Source of the DNA: Verrucomicrobiales bacterium
GTDB taxonomy: Bacteria > Verrucomicrobiota > Verrucomicrobiia > Verrucomicrobiales > SLCJ01
NCBI GenBank assembly: GCA_024636835.1
Contig: JAGXGH010000069.1
Coordinates: 1-64,000 of the forward strand
Reading direction: 5' to 3'
Length of the DNA: 64,000 nucleotides
A program made the position numbers and the translations under genes. Every line of letters starts with the position of its first letter. Position 1 is the stretch's first letter. The notes beneath the pieces are model-generated. The model saw nothing but the letters and a program-made list of their open reading frames with translations, had not been told where the DNA came from and ran no database searches. Shown here piece after piece: positions 8,209 through 15,903 of the stretch.

Positions 8209-9945
8209 TCAGGGTGAGACAAAGTTGAGCATTTTGGTGGCACTTGTATTACCAATCGATTGCTGACCGCTGTCGTCGAAGTGAAGGTTGTCTCCCTTCA
8301 TCCCGAAACCATCTGTATTCACCCAATCCGCGAATGCGTCACCATCTGCTACCGCCTCTTGAGCCGCTCGAACAACCGACAAACCGGTCGCGTTGAGCGC
8401 CGTTTGGCCGCTTGAAAGCCGAACAATAACAAAGGGCAGGCTCGCTCCGAAAGTCGCTCTGACATCCGAGAGAAATGTTGTCAGGTTAGTTTGGTAATTA
8501 TTCCACGCCGTAGGCCCACCCGGATACTGGATATCACTCTCACCTTGCACCCATATCATTCCTTCGATGGTAACAGAGGCCGATGGATAGGCTGAAGCAA
8601 GCGCGGCGATGCCTGCGGTGACCGTTTGTTGGAAAGTCACGTATTCAGGGCCATCTCCGGTAGTTGCGCCATCACCTCCGGGAAACCAGTCAACGTTCAA
8701 ATTGGTTCCACCATTCGCATACTTGATGATGGCCACCCTCGTCGTGGACCCGTTTCCGAGGTCGTCAGCCATACTGCGGCCAAAGGTGATCGACGGCCCG
8801 AATCCGCCCGTTTCCGAAAGACCAGGGCGCAAGGTCGTCAGGGCGGGCGCTTGGTTTTCCACCTTGTAATAAAAATCCACGTCGTCCTGCGCTTGCTTCA
8901 GATTTACCGGCGAAGTCGGCAGGCCCGCCACATCGGCACGACCATCAGCATTCGATTGGCCACCTACCAAAAAAACGCGAATCCTCTCCACGGGAAGAGG
9001 CGGCACCTCCTTTTCAACTACGGAAAAGAAACGACGGCTTCCCTGAACTGGAATATCCGACAGCGAGTTGGTCGGCGGGTTGGAAACGATATTCTCGTAA
9101 ATCGTCACCCCATCATCGTAGGCCGACCAGCTGCCAACCGCGGTGGAGAGATCGGGCGAGGACACCAAATCGTAAACCTTACCCGTCTGACTGTTCCATT
9201 CGAAGTCAAAGTTCGTGCCATTTCGAGAGATACCAAGACTCAAGGCCGGTGGACTAACACTCACATCAGCCAAAAACTCCGCCGACGCCGTTGCTGTTCC
9301 ATTATTGACCGAAAAGCTTGATGTCACGAGTGTGCCTGACGTGGCCACCTGCTGATAGCCAGATGCGCCGGAAGCCGAACCGGTAAAGCCGGTCAACAGC
9401 GAGGTTAATGGCGATTGTGCAACCGTGGCAGACGCGGTTGAATTAGCAGATGAAGCGGCCACGACTAAAGAATCATTCCCTGTAGTTGTCAGGCTGGTAG
9501 ACACCCCTGTATTTGAGCTGAATGCACCAACGCCTGGTGCGGTTCCTGAGAGTGATAGCAAGGAAACGCCGACCCCGTTCACTGTGCCACTGAATGTCAG
9601 CTGCACGTTGCCAGCCCCGATGGGGCTATTTAGATCGCGATAAAACACATACGCGTTGCGGTTCGGATTCACCGCTTGCACTACTTGAGTCATCGCCACT
9701 CCACCGTAGCTCGCTGTGAGGGTCCGAGGGTTTTGTGTTCCTTCGCAGGAAACCGTCAATACGAGCTTGCTCGCCCCGACCGGTTCAAATCCCGTCAATT
9801 CGCCAATCGCAGTAAGGCTATAGTTGTTCGACGAAACGGCCTTAATAGCCGAGACCGAATCCTCGATACTAACTTGTGCGTGTACCGCGCTGATCGTGAG
9901 AAATACCGTTGCGATCGCGGTCGAGATACGAGAATTTGATAGCAT
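8209..9945 (-). CDS. SASA-domain carbohydrate esterase with N-terminal PEP-CTERM-like module
   Basis: A 578-residue secreted protein. The start at 9945 gives a signal peptide (LSNSRISTAIATVFLTISAVHA). Residues about 38-228 form a beta-rich module (SKLVLTVS.E, SYGGVAM, NGVGVSLLSLSGTA, SPLTSLL) that is also found in the PEP-CTERM protein at 10076 and in the C-terminus of the FecR protein at 12790. Residues ~236-308 are a small beta domain. Residues ~325-578 are a SASA (sialate O-acetylesterase-like, formerly DUF303) domain with GGQSNADG at 328-335, WVQGESD, and LHFDDSGQ with a likely catalytic His. Predicted to deacetylate a glycan. It is the enzymatic member of the module-sharing cluster. Confidence 0.82.
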   Translation of the reverse strand: MLSNSRISTAIATVFLTISAVHAQVSIEDSVSAIKAVSSNNYSLTAIGELTGFEPVGASKLVLTVSCEGTQNPRTLTASYGGVAMTQVVQAVNPNRNAYVFYRDLNSPIGAGNVQLTFSGTVNGVGVSLLSLSGTAPGVGAFSSNTGVSTSLTTTGNDSLVVAASSANSTASATVAQSPLTSLLTGFTGSASGASGYQQVATSGTLVTSSFSVNNGTATASAEFLADVSVSPPALSLGISRNGTNFDFEWNSQTGKVYDLVSSPDLSTAVGSWSAYDDGVTIYENIVSNPPTNSLSDIPVQGSRRFFSVVEKEVPPLPVERIRVFLVGGQSNADGRADVAGLPTSPVNLKQAQDDVDFYYKVENQAPALTTLRPGLSETGGFGPSITFGRSMADDLGNGSTTRVAIIKYANGGTNLNVDWFPGGDGATTGDGPEYVTFQQTVTAGIAALASAYPSASVTIEGMIWVQGESDIQYPGGPTAWNNYQTNLTTFLSDVRATFGASLPFVIVRLSSGQTALNATGLSVVRAAQEAVADGDAFADWVNTDGFGMKGDNLHFDDSGQQSIGNTSATKMLNFVSP

Positions 9946-10022
9946 GGGGCTTGTTAATCCGGCTGGTGATGGAGACAATGAATGACCCATCGTCAAAGCC
10001 GACCTCCGCGTTGATTAATGAC

Positions 10023-10055
10023 AAAAAAACCCGACCCCGCCACTGACGGAGCCGG
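10023..10055 (-). terminator. Rho-independent terminator of the first PEP-CTERM gene
   Basis: On the minus strand, CCGGCTCCG pairs with CGGGGTCGG (including two G-U pairs) across a 7-nt loop and runs into seven T residues. It lies 20 bp after the stop of the gene at 10076, so the SASA gene downstream probably has its own promoter. Confidence 0.7.
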
Positions 10056-10075
10056 ATGAAAACAAGCTGGTCGCA

Positions 10076-10825
10076 TTAGTTCCGGCGGCGGCGCAGGAGC
10101 AGCAGGCTGCCGAGACCACCGAGTAGAGCGACGGATGGCTCGGGAATGGGCTCGGCCGTAAATTCCGCTATAACTGTCACAGGGCGGCTAGTGCTTCCGG
10201 TGATAGAGTATGTACCTGCTCCAGCTGTCGCGACGATGGCGTAACCAGAGCCACCACCAGCCGAGCCCACGTCCGCATTGAGTAGCGGCGTTAATGGTGA
10301 TTGTGCCGCGCCGCTGGAACCGTTGTTGGCGTGTGAGGCTACGACCAAACTGTTGTCCGCCGTGGTTGTTAGTCCCACGGAATTACTGGTGGCTGAATTT
10401 GTTGCGCCGACCCCATCAGCAGTACCGGAAAGGAACATCCAAGAAACTCCGTAATCGTTGTCACCAGTCCCATTGATTACGAGATTCCCAGTACCGAAGG
10501 ATCCTCCCGCCGTCGTTGCGTCCAAATAGTAGATTGTCGTATTCTGAATTGAGTTGGATCCGTTCACTGCGGATGTGAACGCGACTCCGTCGAACGTAAC
10601 TGACGTGAGTGGATCGTCACTAAATCCGAACTCTGTTGAAACGGTGAACACGATCTTGGAGGCGCTTGAGGCGTCGAAAGATGCAAGAGCGGTGTGCGGG
10701 TAGGCTGACGCAAACGTTGTGCTTCCGGTGCCACTGCCGCTCAAAACGCTGATCGCGGCGTTGGAGATTGACGCGGAACAGAGGACGCTGACAACAGCGA
10801 GGGGGATGAATTTCTTCGATATCAT
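10076..10825 (-). CDS. PEP-CTERM sorting domain protein, first copy
   Basis: A 249-residue exported protein. A signal peptide (MISKKFIPLAVVSVLCSASISNAA) is followed by the ~190-residue module shared with neighbours (SKIVFTVSTE, TSVTFDGVAF, TTIYYLDA, FLSGTADGVGATNSATS, SPLTPLL, GGGSGYAIV). The end is a PEP-CTERM anchor: IPEPS, a hydrophobic LLGGLGSLLLL helix and RRRR. PEP-CTERM tails are recognised by an exosortase and are typical of secreted surface or matrix proteins. It is divergent from a broken sigma-gene start at 11057 and has the same length as its tandem neighbour at 11281. Function unknown. Confidence 0.88.
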   Translation of the reverse strand: MISKKFIPLAVVSVLCSASISNAAISVLSGSGTGSTTFASAYPHTALASFDASSASKIVFTVSTEFGFSDDPLTSVTFDGVAFTSAVNGSNSIQNTTIYYLDATTAGGSFGTGNLVINGTGDNDYGVSWMFLSGTADGVGATNSATSNSVGLTTTADNSLVVASHANNGSSGAAQSPLTPLLNADVGSAGGGSGYAIVATAGAGTYSITGSTSRPVTVIAEFTAEPIPEPSVALLGGLGSLLLLRRRRN

Positions 10826-10904
10826 AAGTGTGTGGACGTTTCAGGTTTTGCGCTTGGGGAGTTCGTAGGGAGTTCGTTTGGAACGATTTTACCTGTACAT
10901 TTAT

Positions 10905-11056
10905 TCTATGGAATCTCTTCGGAAGGCGCAGCGTTAACAAATTTCTGAGAAAAATTCTAAATTCACCCGATTTGCCATCATTCCTGAAGGAAGACTGCTT
11001 TTATCTGAATAAATCGGTTAACACCGTGCCAGATCCGAGATTTTATTACTTAGAAC
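10905..11056. promoter_or_regulatory. Duplicated divergent promoter region, copy 1
   Basis: Matches 12107-12256 over its length (ATCTCTTC.GAAGGC, GCGTTAAC, CACCCGATTTGC, GAAGAC.GCTTTTATC, AATCGGTTAACACCG). Both ends carry a GTTAAC box, and reading outward each is followed by 17 or 18 bases and then ATT. This would place one promoter toward the PEP-CTERM gene and one toward the sigma-gene relic. Confidence 0.6.
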
Positions 11057-11131
11057 ATGGACAACGAAGTCACCCAGCAACAAGCCGAGTTTGTCGGACA
11101 GATCGCCCGCCACCAGGCGGCGCTCAGATGA
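11057..11131 (+). pseudogene. Truncated 5' end of the ECF sigma-factor gene
   Basis: An ATG followed by 23 codons (MDNEVTQQQAEFVGQIARHQ, then AALR) and TGA. Residue for residue this is the start of the sigma factor at 12257 except for one inserted Gln and a Ser-to-Arg change. The match ends after GCGGCGCT, so the rest of the gene was lost. Together with 10905-11056 it marks a tandem duplication of the sigma / PEP-CTERM junction. Confidence 0.85.
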
Positions 11132-11216
11132 TTGGAAACCTTCCGAACAACCCAGTTCCCAAAAAAGCTGGGGATAAAGAACCCCATCAGCCCAAAGCAT
11201 CGGGTTACCGATGCGG

Positions 11217-11256
11217 AAAAAGAATCATGCCCGGTGTTTTCAGTGCGGGCATGATT
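11217..11256 (-). terminator. Rho-independent terminator of the second PEP-CTERM gene
   Basis: AATCATGCCCG at 11223-11233 and CGGGCATGATT at 11246-11256 form a perfect 11-bp stem with a 12-nt loop. On the minus strand it is followed by C and five T residues. It lies 24 bp after the stop at 11281. Confidence 0.85.
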
Positions 11257-11280
11257 GCGAGATCAGAAAATGATCGAAAC

Positions 11281-12030
11281 CTAGTTCCGGCGGCGGCACA
11301 GCAAGAGGAGCGCTCCAAGGCCACCGAGCAGGGCAGAGGAAGGTTCGGGAATAGCGGCCGCTTCAAATGCCACGCCTGATGAGACCACGCTGTTTGAATA
11401 TGTGTCCGTATAAGTTCCCGCCGTATCAATAACGCCATAGATCTGTTGGGAAGAGGAGTTACCGCTAATGTTGCTGTAGAAGACATTTGTATCAAGATTG
11501 CTTGATGACACAGTAGGCGGCGAAGAGAAGTTGAAGCTGTTGTTCGTGGCGTTGCCTACAACAAAGCCACCGTCCAGCGTGGTGGTGTAATTGAAGCTCA
11601 GATTGCCGTTTGTTGTATTGGAAGCTGCTACCGAGCCGACCCCGCCGAGACTTAGTGCTGTGATCATATTTTCACTATTACCCTGCGCTGCCCAAGTAAC
11701 ATCGAGGTTGGCAGTCGAAACGCTGGGGTTGATAATGTAACCAATCGTAGCTACGTGGTCGTTGCCCGCACCCGTGGATTGTACTATGGTCAGGTCTTCT
11801 GTGCCGTATTTTGCGGTCACGCCCAGTGTGTTCTCACCGCTAAGGTAAACGACAAGCGCGTTACCTCCGCCAAGGGACCAACCTGTAAAAGTGTATGTAA
11901 CCGATTGATTGTTAAGACTATCTTGTAGAATATTTGCGCTGGTGTTTGTTACAGTGATTGCCGCGTTAGCGACCGAGGCGGTGCCTAACGATAAGCCAGC
12001 GATGGCGAGGGGAAGAAATGTTTTGATCAT
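11281..12030 (-). CDS. PEP-CTERM sorting domain protein, second copy
   Basis: A 249-residue exported protein; the start at 12030 begins a signal peptide (MIKTFLPLAIAGLSLGTASVANAA), and upstream in-frame starts would extend into the promoter repeat. The mature part (NALVVYLSGEN, VTAKYGTEDL, IGYIINP, ALSLGGVGSVAAS) looks like a diverged relative of the module in the first copy. The end is IPEPS, LLGGLGALLLL, CRRRN. It is transcribed divergently from the intact sigma factor gene, with 226 bp between the start codons. The identical length to the copy at 10076 and the duplicated intergenic region indicate a tandem duplication followed by strong divergence. Function unknown. Confidence 0.87.
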   Translation of the reverse strand: MIKTFLPLAIAGLSLGTASVANAAITVTNTSANILQDSLNNQSVTYTFTGWSLGGGNALVVYLSGENTLGVTAKYGTEDLTIVQSTGAGNDHVATIGYIINPSVSTANLDVTWAAQGNSENMITALSLGGVGSVAASNTTNGNLSFNYTTTLDGGFVVGNATNNSFNFSSPPTVSSSNLDTNVFYSNISGNSSSQQIYGVIDTAGTYTDTYSNSVVSSGVAFEAAAIPEPSSALLGGLGALLLLCRRRN

Positions 12031-12106
12031 GGTTGATTTTTTTTGGGGGGGGTGAACTACAAGCAATCGAGAGCCCGGCGGATGGACAGCCTGGTTGACC
12101 ATGTTT

Positions 12107-12256
12107 AATAATCTCTTCAGAAGGCCTCGCGTTAACGGAATTCTGCAATTTTTTTTCAAATCCACCCGATTTGCTGTCATTTTCTAGATGAAGACGGCTT
12201 TTATCAGAAAAATCGGTTAACACCGCTGCGAAGCGGGGATTATATAGAAAGTGAAT
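12107..12256. promoter_or_regulatory. Divergent promoter region of sigma factor and PEP-CTERM gene, copy 2
   Basis: The same block as 10905-11056. Toward the sigma gene, GTTAAC at 12214-12219 is followed by 17 bases and ATTATATAG. Toward the PEP-CTERM gene, GTTAAC near 12132 is followed on the minus strand by 18 bases and ATTATTAAA. Conservation of both boxes in the duplicate suggests they are functional, perhaps recognised by the ECF sigma factor itself. This is inference from two copies only. Confidence 0.5.
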
Positions 12257-12793
12257 ATGGACAATGAAGTCACCCAGCAAGCCGAGTTTGTCGGACAGAT
12301 CGCCAGCCACCAGGCGGCGCTGCATTCGTTTATCATTTCCCTGATGCCGGGGATGGACGGGGTCGATGACGTGCTTCAGGAAACCAACATGGTGTTATGG
12401 GTGAAGCGCAAAACGTTCAAGCCCGGCACGAATTTCAAAGCTTGGGCTTGCACGATCGCCCGGTTCAAGGTCATGAGGCATCGCCGCAAGCTTGCGAACC
12501 TCGGCCATAGACTCTTCGACGAGAATCTTACCGATCAGCTCGCTACAGAATGCGAAGCGGAACCTCAAGAACTCAACGAACGCATGGATGCCTTGAGAAA
12601 ATGCCTCTCACGACTCCAGCCAAAGGAACGCGAGCTCATCGAACACCGCTACTACAAAGACTCCAACCTCGATCAATTCGCCCGAAAATGCGGGCGAGGA
12701 GTCGATTCCCTCAGGGTCAGTCTTTTCAGAATCCGGGCAGCGCTCAAAAAATGCGTTCAGAGTGAAATCAATATCCAGGACTCCCGCCTATGA
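12257..12793 (+). CDS. ECF RNA polymerase sigma factor, Rhodopirellula/Verrucomicrobium type
   Basis: A 178-residue ECF sigma factor. Region 2 is near residues 35-75 (DVLQETNMVLW, FKAWACTIARFKVMRHRRK) and region 4 near 108-160 (LSRLQPKERELIEHRYY, SLRVSLFRIRAALKKC). The start at 12257 is set by the matching ATG in the relic at 11057; a GTG 6 bp upstream is not conserved. The gene overlaps its anti-sigma partner by 4 bp (ATGA), a standard translational coupling. Known members of this family are paired with FecR-domain membrane proteins. The divergent gene encodes a PEP-CTERM protein, so the regulon probably includes surface proteins. Likely autoregulated through the duplicated promoter block. 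Confidence 0.92.
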   Translation: MDNEVTQQAEFVGQIASHQAALHSFIISLMPGMDGVDDVLQETNMVLWVKRKTFKPGTNFKAWACTIARFKVMRHRRKLANLGHRLFDENLTDQLATECEAEPQELNERMDALRKCLSRLQPKERELIEHRYYKDSNLDQFARKCGRGVDSLRVSLFRIRAALKKCVQSEINIQDSRL

Positions 12794-14238
12794 ACCAACG
12801 CGAACTGGAAACCCATCTTCAGGATCTGTTCGACGGACAGCTCTCAGCTCAAGCCTTCGATGAGCTGCAACAAGAACTACGCAGTGATCCCAAAGCCAGG
12901 GAAGTCTATCGGGAATACGCCCTCTTGGAGCACAGCCTCAAATTCCGCAGCAAGGGCGTCGACATGATGAACGTCGTGCCGATGGATCGCGTCAACAAGC
13001 GCAGACAACGTCGGGCAATGAAAGTTGCAGGCTTCTCCGCCGCAGCGGTGCTTGCACTTGCCGCCTTGGTCATGACGCTGATTTTTGTCGCCAATCCACA
13101 ACCGACGTTGAGCTTCGCAAAAAGTCCGGGAACGGAGTTGGTGATCAGCCACACCCTGTCCGGTGATTCGCCACCCGACGGACAAGCCATGGAACCAGGC
13201 TCGCGCATGCAAGTTGCCAGCGGAACGGTGGAACTACAGTTCGCCTCGGGAATCCGCGGGATCGTCCAAGGCCCGGCCGATCTGACACTGCGCAGAGAAG
13301 ATCTTCTGGAACTCCGCGAAGGCAGAGCGTGGTTCGAAGTACCATCGAAAGCCGTCGGGTTCCAGGTGGTCACACCGGACCTGGTCTTGACCGATCTCGG
13401 CACGGAGTTTGGAATAATCTCCAAGTCAAATTTCCTCGACGAGGTGTACGTCTTCAATGGCAAGGTCGAGGTATTCAACCGCAAGGGATTGAAGGCAAAG
13501 CAAACCGTCACCGCGGGGCACGCACATCACGCGGCGCTCGACGGGAGTTGGAAAGGCATCCCATTCCGCAGCGACTCTTTCCTCACAAAACTACCCAAGA
13601 GCGGACTCGCAAAACCCGCGTTGCATGACTCGGTCACTTTCACCTCATCACCTGAAAATGAGATGGTCAGAGCGCCTTACATATTCGCGGCCGATTTCGC
13701 ATTGTCGGGATTCGACCCCGCAGGCTCGGATAAACTGGTGGTCACGCTTTCCCATGAGAACGGTGAGATCACCAGCGTCACTTATGGTGGGGTAGCCATG
13801 GTTCCTGCCATTCAGGCAGACAGCGATGGCGGCCAGAAAACAGCCATCTACTACCTCGACGCACCCGATGGTAAAGCTGACCTCGTCGTGAATTTCGACG
13901 GAAGGGTGAATGGTGTCGGCGGGTCTCTTCTGGCTCTGTCGAATACCGCGACGGGCGGCCCCGTAGCCACCAACTCCGCCAAAGCAACATTCGTCACCCT
14001 GTCCACTCCGGTATCAAACTGCTTTTTGATCGCGACACACGCATGCAATGATCATGTAAACAACACAGCCGTGACTGCGCAGAGGCCGATGAAAACTTTG
14101 TTCAGTGGTCCAACGGGGTCAAGCGCCGGTGGATCCGCTTACATCAACTTGACCAAGACCGGCAAGGCAAGCGCTGGCTTTGAGGGAACCTCCGAAAATC
14201 CGGTGACCGCAGCTGCAGCTTTCGCGCCGATTCCCTAA
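12790..14238 (+). CDS. FecR-domain anti-sigma factor carrying the PEP-CTERM-type module
   Basis: A 482-residue membrane protein. Residues 1-78 are cytoplasmic (an anti-sigma-like helical start, QDLFDGQLSAQAFDELQQEL), 79-101 a single membrane helix, 140-235 a FecR domain (LELREGRAWFEVPS, VVTPDLVLTDLGTEFGII), and about 283-482 a beta-rich module. That module has DKLVVTLSHE, SVTYGGVAM, TAIYYLDAPDG, NGVGGSLLALSNTA and GGSAYINL, matching the PEP-CTERM protein at 10076 and the esterase at 8209. No PEP-CTERM tail is present. The sensor half outside the membrane thus contains a copy of the surface-protein module; it may compete with or bind those proteins to gate the sigma factor. The usual C-terminus in this family is a LamG-type domain, so this arrangement is unusual. 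Confidence 0.85.
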   Translation: MNQRELETHLQDLFDGQLSAQAFDELQQELRSDPKAREVYREYALLEHSLKFRSKGVDMMNVVPMDRVNKRRQRRAMKVAGFSAAAVLALAALVMTLIFVANPQPTLSFAKSPGTELVISHTLSGDSPPDGQAMEPGSRMQVASGTVELQFASGIRGIVQGPADLTLRREDLLELREGRAWFEVPSKAVGFQVVTPDLVLTDLGTEFGIISKSNFLDEVYVFNGKVEVFNRKGLKAKQTVTAGHAHHAALDGSWKGIPFRSDSFLTKLPKSGLAKPALHDSVTFTSSPENEMVRAPYIFAADFALSGFDPAGSDKLVVTLSHENGEITSVTYGGVAMVPAIQADSDGGQKTAIYYLDAPDGKADLVVNFDGRVNGVGGSLLALSNTATGGPVATNSAKATFVTLSTPVSNCFLIATHACNDHVNNTAVTAQRPMKTLFSGPTGSSAGGSAYINLTKTGKASAGFEGTSENPVTAAAAFAPIP

Positions 14239-14365
14239 AGGTGATGTCTTGAAAAGCTCGATCCGCTCCGGGCAATGGCCCCAAGGGCTGCTGAAAACGC
14301 GCCATTGGCAGGATCAGAATGCTTTTCTCTTTGCGCGATGCACCTGAACGATAATGATCGAACTC

Positions 14366-15772
14366 ATGAATACGCTCCGCCTCATTCCGCTGATATTTCT
14401 TCATCTCTCGCTGACTCTTTTAGCAAAGGCGGAAAACCCACCAAACGTCGTGATCATTTACACAGACGACCAGGGATACGCCGATATCGGGGTGCAAGGG
14501 GCGGAGGGATACACCACGCCAAACATCGACAAAATGGCGTCCGAGGGCACGCGCTTCACGGATTTCTATGTCGCTTCCGCCGTTTGTTCCGCTTCCCGCG
14601 CAGCGCTGATGACCGGCTGTTACCCGCCACGCGTCGGAATCAAGGGCGCACTTGGGCCATCTCGAACTGGTCTTAACTTGGAAGAAGAAACCATCGCGGA
14701 AGTTCTCAAAAAGAAAAACTACGCCACCGCGATGTTCGGGAAATGGCACCTCGGAGATCATCCCAGCCTACTGCCAACGAAACAAGGCTTCGACCAATAC
14801 CTCGGCCTGCCCTACTCCAACGACATGTGGCCGGAGAACAAGTTCAACCCGAATTGGCCGCCTCTGCCGCTGATCGAGGGCGATAAGATCATCGTCCCCT
14901 ACGTGACAGGCGAGATCCAGGCAACTCTCACCACCCGCTATGCCGAGGGCGCTGTCGATTTCATCACTGCCCACAAGGACAAGCCATTTTTCCTCTACGT
15001 CGCACCGTCCATGCCGCATGTGCCACTTTACGTGAGCGAGAAGTTCAAGGGCAAGACCGAGCAAGGAACCTACGGCGATGTGATTGCGGAAATCGACTGG
15101 GCGGTTGGTGAGATCCTCGCGGCGCTCAAGGAAAATGGCCTGGATGACAACACGCTCGTCGTCTTCGCCAGCGACAACGGACCTTGGACGGTTTTCGGCA
15201 ACCACGCAGGCAGCACCGGGCCGCTACGTGAGGCAAAGGGAACGAGCTGGGAGGGCGGCATCCGCGTGCCCTGCGTGATGCGCTGGCCTGGAACGATCCC
15301 GGCCGGCAGAGTTTCCGCCGAGCCGATCTGCACCATTGACCTACTGCCGACTATAGCGAAATTAGTCGGTGCGCCACTGCCTGAACGGAAGATCGACGGC
15401 AAGGATATCGGTCCTATTTTGCGTGGTGAGAAAGGCGCAAAGAACCCACACGAATATCTCGCGTTCTATTACGGAAACAACAATCTGGAGGCCCTGCGCA
15501 GCGGAAAATGGAAACTCGTTTTTCCACACCGATACCGAGTCGTCACAAGCGTTGGCAACGACGGAAATCGCGGCAAATACGGCAGTAAGAATTCCGGACT
15601 GGAACTCTACGATCTCGAAACAGACCCCTCAGAAACCACCAACCTTGCGGACAAAGAACCGGAAACCGTCGAAAAACTCCAAGCCATGGCTGACGAGATC
15701 CGCAGCGAACTCGGCGACGGGTTGACCAAAACAAAAGGTAGTGAAACCCGCCCGGCAGCGAGAGTAAAGTGA
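14366..15772 (+). CDS. Secreted sulfatase (formylglycine-dependent, S1 family)
   Basis: A 468-residue arylsulfatase-type enzyme. The signal peptide is MNTLRLIPLIFLHLSLTLLAKA; an ATG 12 bp upstream is also possible. Metal-binding block YTDDQGYADIG follows, then the modification site C-S-A-S-R with Cys74 as the formylglycine precursor, GKWHLGD, and FASDNGPW with metal ligands. Length is typical. It removes sulfate esters from a glycan or small sulfate ester. It overlaps no neighbour but precedes the sialate-esterase-like gene on the same strand by 131 bp. Activity needs a formylglycine-generating enzyme; the FGE-like protein at 40717 is fused to a pseudokinase and is not an obvious match. Confidence 0.92.
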   Translation: MNTLRLIPLIFLHLSLTLLAKAENPPNVVIIYTDDQGYADIGVQGAEGYTTPNIDKMASEGTRFTDFYVASAVCSASRAALMTGCYPPRVGIKGALGPSRTGLNLEEETIAEVLKKKNYATAMFGKWHLGDHPSLLPTKQGFDQYLGLPYSNDMWPENKFNPNWPPLPLIEGDKIIVPYVTGEIQATLTTRYAEGAVDFITAHKDKPFFLYVAPSMPHVPLYVSEKFKGKTEQGTYGDVIAEIDWAVGEILAALKENGLDDNTLVVFASDNGPWTVFGNHAGSTGPLREAKGTSWEGGIRVPCVMRWPGTIPAGRVSAEPICTIDLLPTIAKLVGAPLPERKIDGKDIGPILRGEKGAKNPHEYLAFYYGNNNLEALRSGKWKLVFPHRYRVVTSVGNDGNRGKYGSKNSGLELYDLETDPSETTNLADKEPETVEKLQAMADEIRSELGDGLTKTKGSETRPAARVK

Positions 15773-15903
15773 TCAGAGCCAGCGGCAATGAAAGTAGACT
15801 CACAGCCATGACGTTGTGCTCCATTGCCAATCGATCTCATCCCATGAGAACTCGTAATTTTCCCATGGGATGCGCTTACCATCGATTCATCCAATCCAAG
15901 ATC

